Source of the DNA: a virus
Strand: one strand, 5' to 3'
Length of the DNA: 22,241 bases
IMG/VR virus record: IMGVR_UViG_3300044620_000288
Coordinates: 64,001 to 86,241 of that record
Part shown: positions 11,201-16,800 of the stretch, piece by piece
How the letters are laid out: every line of letters starts with the position of its first letter
Position numbering within the stretch: position 1 is the stretch's first letter
The notes under the pieces: model-generated
Seen by the model: only the letters and a program-made list of their open reading frames with translations
Database searches by the model: none
What the model was told of the DNA's origin: nothing
Translations under genes and position numbers: made by a program

Positions 11201-13409
11201 CCAATCTATAGGATGGTTACTGTATGATGAGATAAAGCAGTTTCCAAATAAGGAAACTTGGGAGTCTAAGGAATGGAAAGAACTTACAAAGAAGGATGCT
11301 TCTGGTAAATTCATTAACCAACCAGCTATTGACTTCTATAATTATATCCGTGAGAGAAACGAACTATACAGAGACCTTGGCTACATTAATGCTAAGCAGT
11401 CTAGGGTGTTCCTACCTTGGGTGAGAAAAGGACTTACAGAAAAGCTTGTGCTTGGTGGTAATGTCACTGTTGGTGAACAGTTCCTCAGGACAATATCTAT
11501 TGATGAGGGAGATGTGGGATATGGACAACGTGATGCTATTAGTGGTAAACTAATAGACAAGGTGCCTATCTATTTCACTAGAGAGTTAGAAGGAGATGTT
11601 AGTACAGACCTTTTTAGAACAATGTCTTTATACAATGAGTTTGCTCTCAGGTATAAATACCTAAGTGATATTGAGGACCAGGTGCTAGCATTAAATAGAC
11701 TTGAGAGAAACAAGAGATCTATTGCTACATCATTCTGGGGAAAGACAGAATATAAAGATGGAGAACTCCAATACAACCCTGACAATAGTGAGAATGCTAA
11801 GATTATAGAAGACATGACCAAGGCTATTGTGTATCAGCAGAAGTTTATTCAGAGCGATACATTTGATATGGTGCTTGGAAAGATTGGTACCGTAGGAGAA
11901 AGTATAAATAAAAAGCTTGGATTCAAGCTTATACCTGAAGGACTTGCTGGAAGACAAATCAGTATAAATAAGAGTATTGATGCTCTGAATACCACCTTCC
12001 AATTACAGGCTTTAGGACTGAATGTATTATCATCCATGTCCAACTTGTTTGGTGGTACAACACAATCCTTGATTAATTCAGGTAGATATTTCACTAAGGG
12101 AGACTTTGTGAAAGCTGAGGGTAAGCTCCTATGGAATAAACTTGGAGGAGAAGATGCTAAGAAATTTATAGCAGCTAAGAACTTCTTCATGCCTTTCACA
12201 GAAAACTACAACAGAGATTTGGCTAAGAACCTGTCTATGAGTAGAGTGAGTCAGGAGAGCATTCAAGACTTCCTCATGGTACTCATGAGAAACTCTGACC
12301 GTGCTGTACAAGCTGTTAACTTTTATGCCTTCCTTGAGAATAGTATAGTGGTTGATGGTCAAGTTGTTAATGTTAGAGAATACCTCAGACAACAACCTGA
12401 GTACATTGGTAAGATGTATGATGGAACCAGAGAGGAAAGAAAATCTAGATCTGACAAGTTTGAACAAGATGTACAGAAGCTTATTGAGGAAAAGGGTGTA
12501 ATGAAACTTGGTAAGATTGAGGGAGATGAATTTGTAATCCCTGGCGTAGACCAGAAGTCTGAAAGTGTTGTTGAGTTCAGAAGGAAGGTGCAACAAGTTA
12601 CAGCTGATGCTCTTGGTAACATGTCAGAAGCTAACAAACGTCTCATCAACCTAAATGTGTATAGCAATTCATTCATGGTGTTCAAAAACTGGATCCCTCG
12701 TCTGATTGATGTACGTTTTGGTAATCTTAAATACAACTCTGCCTCAGACGCTTATGAATGGGGTAGAATGAGAATGCTGTTTAGATTTGTAGCTACAGAT
12801 ACCATTAAGTCTTTAAACAGTTTAAAGAGTTCTCTCCTAGGAAATGATGACCAGTTTATTCAACAGGTGCGTAATCTGTATGAAAAAAAGAAAGCTGACT
12901 ATGAGAAGGACACTGGTAAAGAGCTAGAAATGACTGAGGATGAATTCATTGACTTGGTTAGAAGGAACATAAAGAACCAGCTTTTAGACGTTCTCATTTT
13001 CATTGCTCTATTGGGTATCTACTTTGGACTCAAGGCAAACATGCCTGATGATGACGAAGACCCAGCTGTAAGAAACAGATGGAAGTTCATGCTCAAGGCT
13101 ACAGACAAGTTCTCAGATGAGATTGCCTACTTCTACAACCCTACCAACATATCTAAGTTGGTGTCTACAGGTATATTCCCATCCTTAGGACTGATAGAAA
13201 ACTATAAGAAAACCCTGACTAACTTTGGAAAGGAGATGTTTGGATTGGCAATAGGAGATGAGGAATTGGTAGAAGAGAACCAGGTTATCAAGTATTTGAT
13301 GAAGTCTTTTCCTATCACTAGCCAAGGAGCAGCCCTTCTTCCTATGTTCTCTCCTGAGACAGCTAAAGACCTAGGAATCAAGATGCCTTCTCAGTCAGGA
13401 ATTAGATAA
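8295..13409 (+). CDS. Giant phage virion/cargo protein with RecB/Cas4-type PD-(D/E)XK nuclease domain
   Basis: A 1704-residue protein, probably packaged and ejected with the polymerase encoded just upstream (5-base gap, same strand). Domains: an N-terminal Cys-containing segment; a zincin-like segment with EEAMH at 190-194, where the first His of HExxH is Glu; then a PD-(D/E)XK nuclease at about 350-570. The nuclease shows KGTAGH with H399, E462, D480 in GTID, D494-W-K496, and Q519-x3-Y523, the full motif order of the RecB/AddB/Cas4 branch. Nothing in this set is missing, so it looks catalytically competent. Charged helical and coiled-coil regions follow, clearest at about 820-970. One hydrophobic segment (about 1563-1579) lies near the C-terminus, followed by an acidic stretch. 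ATG 8295 fits the tandem spacing. The nuclease call is firm. Packaging and ejection are inferred from crAss-like gene order and size; no polymerase motif was seen in this protein. Confidence 0.75.
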   Translation: MACKVKYVEQEYRKNYPELADKLNQKYTDIWKDITDSNLFRKYGDGPTATYLLSKAGTEQQQKQVNFIAKLNEKYETPQGKSIIQGAPTKAGNNTKILVNVHPLAQGEWSKLQKPEQGTLFQLRGGTMGSNASPKTIAMIKDFLTRIGVSTKNVNGIVVNGVQMNANAAAIVTQKLIQVVNGMEARALPEEAMHFAVEIIKQTNPKLYQKLLNEINSYQILRDTFAEYSNNPLYQTEDGRPDVLKIKDEAIAKVLSETIIYQGENNKESMEKLAKVQTWWGQMLEWLKGLFSRSGFDQAAMDIISGKEIGTADDIRANENEIFLQQSKQEQIFNTIKSGSMAVEKRGDGYYVNGKKVPKRVTDLVNDWYERRFREKKLTDSEFQKAIDSMKADKGTAGHIDLEEAFKVYVDPQTGLMRPEPLNDDAYVSQLNKDDRKYYITLRDNLKKRLDSFGPNARFLAEAIVYDAKRPGGGIAGTIDFIAITEDGKVNMLDWKFTNLNTNKYDDIPWYKVNAWRTQMNQYKLILKTAYGIKEDQFDQTRMIPIQAIYTEADYKKEILPRLSGIKIGDVDIKNIEEDYLLPVGLEEEVTGEEELDDLLAKLNRIYKRMSEKKATPGEKLTKAEQLNSLYTAIRHLQMRRDAKSLVYQARLINKQIEDIFTKFEDKFKGKDPLSFTEKERSDFTKEMADGLEALETYADLATDLDFLFRGELDKATEDVKSEIYKASSAAKLLRSRLLKLDKSFTNDFIALSEKVKGAKEGEKTVTGATKWFSSTATLQIKAAQVLFRKANRAFTYAGMDTAAESRRLAEIKTKYDAWAKGKGLTSNNYFDIIRKKADSYQKEADARKKAEMEELNKMKPEISEESYKQEVEKINQRYENAIKDKNQLIDEFDPQFYSKLNSAIAQKDYAWIRDNIDKAEYAEHLRKKLDEEEQRIFDKPRIGTEEDIANQIKTELRKAKELYNITTDQSIGWLLYDEIKQFPNKETWESKEWKELTKKDASGKFINQPAIDFYNYIRERNELYRDLGYINAKQSRVFLPWVRKGLTEKLVLGGNVTVGEQFLRTISIDEGDVGYGQRDAISGKLIDKVPIYFTRELEGDVSTDLFRTMSLYNEFALRYKYLSDIEDQVLALNRLERNKRSIATSFWGKTEYKDGELQYNPDNSENAKIIEDMTKAIVYQQKFIQSDTFDMVLGKIGTVGESINKKLGFKLIPEGLAGRQISINKSIDALNTTFQLQALGLNVLSSMSNLFGGTTQSLINSGRYFTKGDFVKAEGKLLWNKLGGEDAKKFIAAKNFFMPFTENYNRDLAKNLSMSRVSQESIQDFLMVLMRNSDRAVQAVNFYAFLENSIVVDGQVVNVREYLRQQPEYIGKMYDGTREERKSRSDKFEQDVQKLIEEKGVMKLGKIEGDEFVIPGVDQKSESVVEFRRKVQQVTADALGNMSEANKRLINLNVYSNSFMVFKNWIPRLIDVRFGNLKYNSASDAYEWGRMRMLFRFVATDTIKSLNSLKSSLLGNDDQFIQQVRNLYEKKKADYEKDTGKELEMTEDEFIDLVRRNIKNQLLDVLIFIALLGIYFGLKANMPDDDEDPAVRNRWKFMLKATDKFSDEIAYFYNPTNISKLVSTGIFPSLGLIENYKKTLTNFGKEMFGLAIGDEELVEENQVIKYLMKSFPITSQGAALLPMFSPETAKDLGIKMPSQSGIR
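9330..10000 (+). other. PD-(D/E)XK nuclease domain within the second giant gene
   Basis: Motifs in order: KGTAGH (9474-9491), an acidic E in LAEAIVYD, GTID with D at 9732-9734, then after a beta strand DWK (9774-9782), and QMNQY as the QxxxY motif. This is the arrangement of the RecB-like single-strand/double-strand DNA nucleases, including Cas4. The boundaries are approximate. Confidence 0.78.
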
Positions 13410-13450
13410 TACATAACGCTATATTATATCGTTTATTTCTTCATAACTCA

Positions 13451-13480
13451 TTGAAAATACATTACTAACAACTAATTTTG
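13451..13480 (+). promoter_or_regulatory. Bacteroidota-type promoter before the tail/fibre block
   Basis: TTG at 13451-13453 and TAATTTTG at 13473-13480 match the Flavobacterium/Bacteroides primary-sigma consensus (TTG, then TAnnTTTG) with a 19-base spacer, inside the usual 17-23 range. It lies in the 76-base gap between the second giant gene and the small structural gene. Transcription would start near 13484-13487, at or within two bases of the ATG at 13486, so the message would be almost leaderless. Confidence 0.55.
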
Positions 13481-13485
13481 CTAAT

Positions 13486-13881
13486 ATGCGTACCGCTGCA
13501 ATTTGCCCCACATGTGCTGTTTTTGAGAATGCTTTATGCATCCTCTATAATGGTAGTTATTTGACTAACATTGACGTAGACCCCCTAGATTCTGTAGAGG
13601 TGGCGTTGAAAAAGATTAATGACAATCTAGTTCCTGTAACAGGAACTGGTGCTCCTACAGCTGGAGCCATCTATCTTGGCCAACTCTATCTAAGAACTGC
13701 TGGGGCTAAGAACTTATATTATGCCCAAACCACAGGCACAGGTGCCTTGGATTGGAGGATTGTTCTTTCTGTTCCTTATACAGGAGCTCCTCAATATGCT
13801 GACAATGCTGCTGCCATAGCTGGTGGTTTGCTTGCTGGTCAAGTTTACCGTACAGCTGATGTGTTGAAAATCGTACATTAA
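13486..13881 (+). CDS. Small phage tail/fibre-associated structural protein
   Basis: A 131-residue protein and the first gene after the promoter. It has an N-terminal half with CPTC and a helix-forming stretch (DSVEVALKKINDNL), then a Gly/Ala/Thr-rich beta half ending in a YADNAAAIAGGLLAGQVYRT-type segment common in phage fibre and adhesion proteins. The N-terminal module resembles residues about 125-160 of the fibre encoded next, which suggests a shared anchoring or trimerisation element. No signal peptide or membrane segment is seen. The fibre gene starts 8 bases downstream, so the two are surely cotranscribed. A structural role is inferred from sequence style and context; no enzymatic motif is visible. 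Confidence 0.65.
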   Translation: MRTAAICPTCAVFENALCILYNGSYLTNIDVDPLDSVEVALKKINDNLVPVTGTGAPTAGAIYLGQLYLRTAGAKNLYYAQTTGTGALDWRIVLSVPYTGAPQYADNAAAIAGGLLAGQVYRTADVLKIVH

Positions 13882-13889
13882 TTTAAGAC

Positions 13890-16800
13890 ATGAACGTACT
13901 TCCTAACATACTACAGTATGGAAGTAGTGGCACATCTGGTACTTCAGGTGTGTCACAGGCTTCTGACTGCGTAGATAATTTACCAGTTTATATAAATCCA
14001 GTAGTGGCTTCCGTAGAGCCACCACCTAGTGAATTATCATCTAGTCAGCCCTCCTTTTTGTCTAGACTATATGGTAGGGCTCCTGTTCAGGAGACTCCTC
14101 CTATTATTATTAGTGAGCCACTCATCTATGTGGCTCCTGCTCCAATCGATCCAAACAATAATCAAAGCTTTTTATCTAAGCTCCTTGGTGGAGACTGTAG
14201 AAATACGTCTTTCACAAACAGCCCTGTCATATGTTCTGCTGATGCCTGTCCTATTATATTAGACGCCACTTGTGTGTTCTATGAAGGATACAATCTCATC
14301 TATACAGGGATTAGTGCTAATGACAACCTTCAGACAGCTCTTGAGAAGATAGAGGAAACCTTTGCCAATAGTTTGGCAGGAAGCTCTGGTACGTCTGGCA
14401 CCTCAGGTAGTTCAGGTACATCTGGCAGTTCTGGGACTGCTGGAACAACAGGTACTTCAGGTACAACTGGTACAAGCGGAACCTCAGGAACCACAGGTAC
14501 AAGTGGAAGTTCTGGGACTAGTGGCACTACTGGGACCAGTGGTACAACGGGTACATCAGGTACAACTGGCACTAGCGGTACGTCAGGTACTAGCGCTACA
14601 TCTGGTACATCAGGCACTGCAGGAACTAGTGGCACCTCAGGTACTACGGGTACAAGTGGTACATCAGCTACTGATGGTACAGGAGGTACGAGTGGTACGT
14701 CTGGTACAGATGGAACTTCTGGCTCAAGTGGAAGTTCTGGTACATCGGGCACTTCAGGAACCACTGGAACAAGTGGTACAACTGGCACCTCAGGAACGAG
14801 TGGTACTGCTGGCTCTTCAGGTACTAGCGGTACAACAGGAACGAGTGGTAGTTCAGGTAGTACAGGAACATCAGGGACATCTGGCACTACAGGTACTAGT
14901 GGTACGTCTGGCTCTAGTGCTACAGACGGAACAGGGGGTACATCAGGTACTTCAGGTACGTCAGCAACTAGCGGATCAAGTGGGACAACAGGAACCTCAG
15001 GAAGCTCAGGTACTGCAGGTACTTCTGCAACTAGTGGAAGTTCAGGCACTTCTGGAACATCAGGTACTGACGGAACAGGAGGATCAAGTGGTACTTCTGG
15101 CACTTCTTCTACCTCAGGAACATCAGGAAGTTCTGGAACTGATGGATCAGAAGGAACATCTGGTACAAGTGGTACGAGTGCCACAAGTGGTACTTCTGGA
15201 TCTACAGGGACCTCTGGAACGAGCGGTAGCACAGGAACATCAGGTAGTAGCGGTACAAGTGGCACCTCTGCAACAGATGGCACTGGTGGTACATCAGGAA
15301 CAAGTGCAACGAGCGGAACCAGTGGAACCAGTGCTACATCAGGTACGTCTGGTACAGCAGGGACAACAGGTACATCTGGATCTTCAGGTTTGAGTGGTGA
15401 TAGATTTGCCACAACATCAACATCAACATATACATTAGGAGCTGTAGGTTCTTCAGGAACTATTACAGTGGGAACAGGACTAGCATACACTGTGGCCCAA
15501 TCTATCATTATTGCCTACGATGCTAATAATCACGTAGAAGCTGAGGTGACTTCATACAACCCATCGACTGGCTCATTGAGCTTTACTGTATTTAGACTTA
15601 CAGGGTCTGGTACATACAGTCTTTTCCAAGTGAATCTAGATGGTGCAACAGGTGGTGATGGTTCTAGTGGATCATCAGGCACTAGTGGTACGTCCGCAAC
15701 AGCTGGTACCTCTGGTACAACAGGTACATCGGGTTCAAGTGGCACGTCTGCCACATCAGGAAGTTCAGGTACCACTGGCACAAGTGGAACAGGTGGAACT
15801 TCTGGAACCAGCGGCACTACAGGCACATCTGGCTCAAGCGGAAGTAGTGGATCTTCAGGAAGTAGTGGCTCTAGTGGAACCTCTGCCACCTCTGGTACAA
15901 GTGGAACATCTGGAACAAACGGTAGTGGAGGCACTAGTGGAACAAGTGGGTCATCTGGTAGCTCAGGATCGTCTGGTACAGCTGGTACAGCAGGTAGTCC
16001 TGGTACGTCTGGAACTAGTGGTAGTTCTGGAACAGGAGGATCGTCTGGTACATCAGCAACCTCTGGAACATCAGGTTCAAGCGGAACCTCAGGTAGTAGT
16101 GGTACTACGGGAACTTCTGGTACCACGGGAACGTCTGGTACTAGTGGTACCTCAGGAGCAACTCAAGCTTTCTCTAATGTTCTAACTATGAACAGTGGTG
16201 GAGCTGGAGATGCTTCAGGAACAACATATAATGGTTCTGCTTCTAGAACTCTTTCTTATAATACAATAGGTGCTGCAGCTTCTGCTAATTTTAAAGTATT
16301 AGGAGCAAATGTTAATTATGATGTAAATAGATCAATAAAAACATCAGGTGGGGGTCTTGCTATATATTCAGGATATTCTACAGGTACTAACAGACCAACT
16401 ACATATGATATTTCTGCTCAATTTGCTGCAACAAATGATATAGCTTTTGAGATAGCTGCCGATTGGTTAAGCGGTTCAGGACCTACACTTTATGCTAGAT
16501 CTCTTCGTGACTGTTGTCAGGATTGGTCGTCTTGGGTAACTATTCTTACTTCTTTAAATTACAATTCCTATTCACCAACGTTAACAGGTGGTGGAGCTTC
16601 AGGAACATGGGGCATCAATATTACAGGTAACGCTGAAACTGTAGATGGATTTAGTGCATCTCAGTCTACTATTGCAAATGGAATTGTAGTAAGAGACCCT
16701 AGCGGATATATCTTTGGTAGCTATATCAACATGACTGATGACGGTAATCCGGGAGGAGGTACATCAATCACTTCATTTATTACTAAGCAAGGAGATAATT

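Noticed and set aside
10205-12736. Several 90-158 residue minus-strand frames over the second giant gene
   Set aside because: They are shadows of a continuous, motif-bearing plus-strand gene. They lack start context and recognisable protein features.
13415-13440. Possible terminator hairpin after the second giant gene
   Set aside because: Only AACG/CGTT plus a few AT pairs can form, with a mismatch and no solid T-run. It is too weak to call.
14330-16126. Long antisense open frames (392 and 198 residues) rich in Val-Pro, and plus-strand alternative frames rich in Gln-Val, over the fibre repeats
   Set aside because: They are by-products of the low-complexity Gly-Thr-Ser codons, which rarely form stops in any frame. 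They have no folded-protein character and lie over an obvious real gene.
14379-16163. Diversity-generating retroelement target or phase-variable repeat in the fibre
   Set aside because: No reverse transcriptase or template repeat is visible, and the DNA lacks exact tandem units that would slip.
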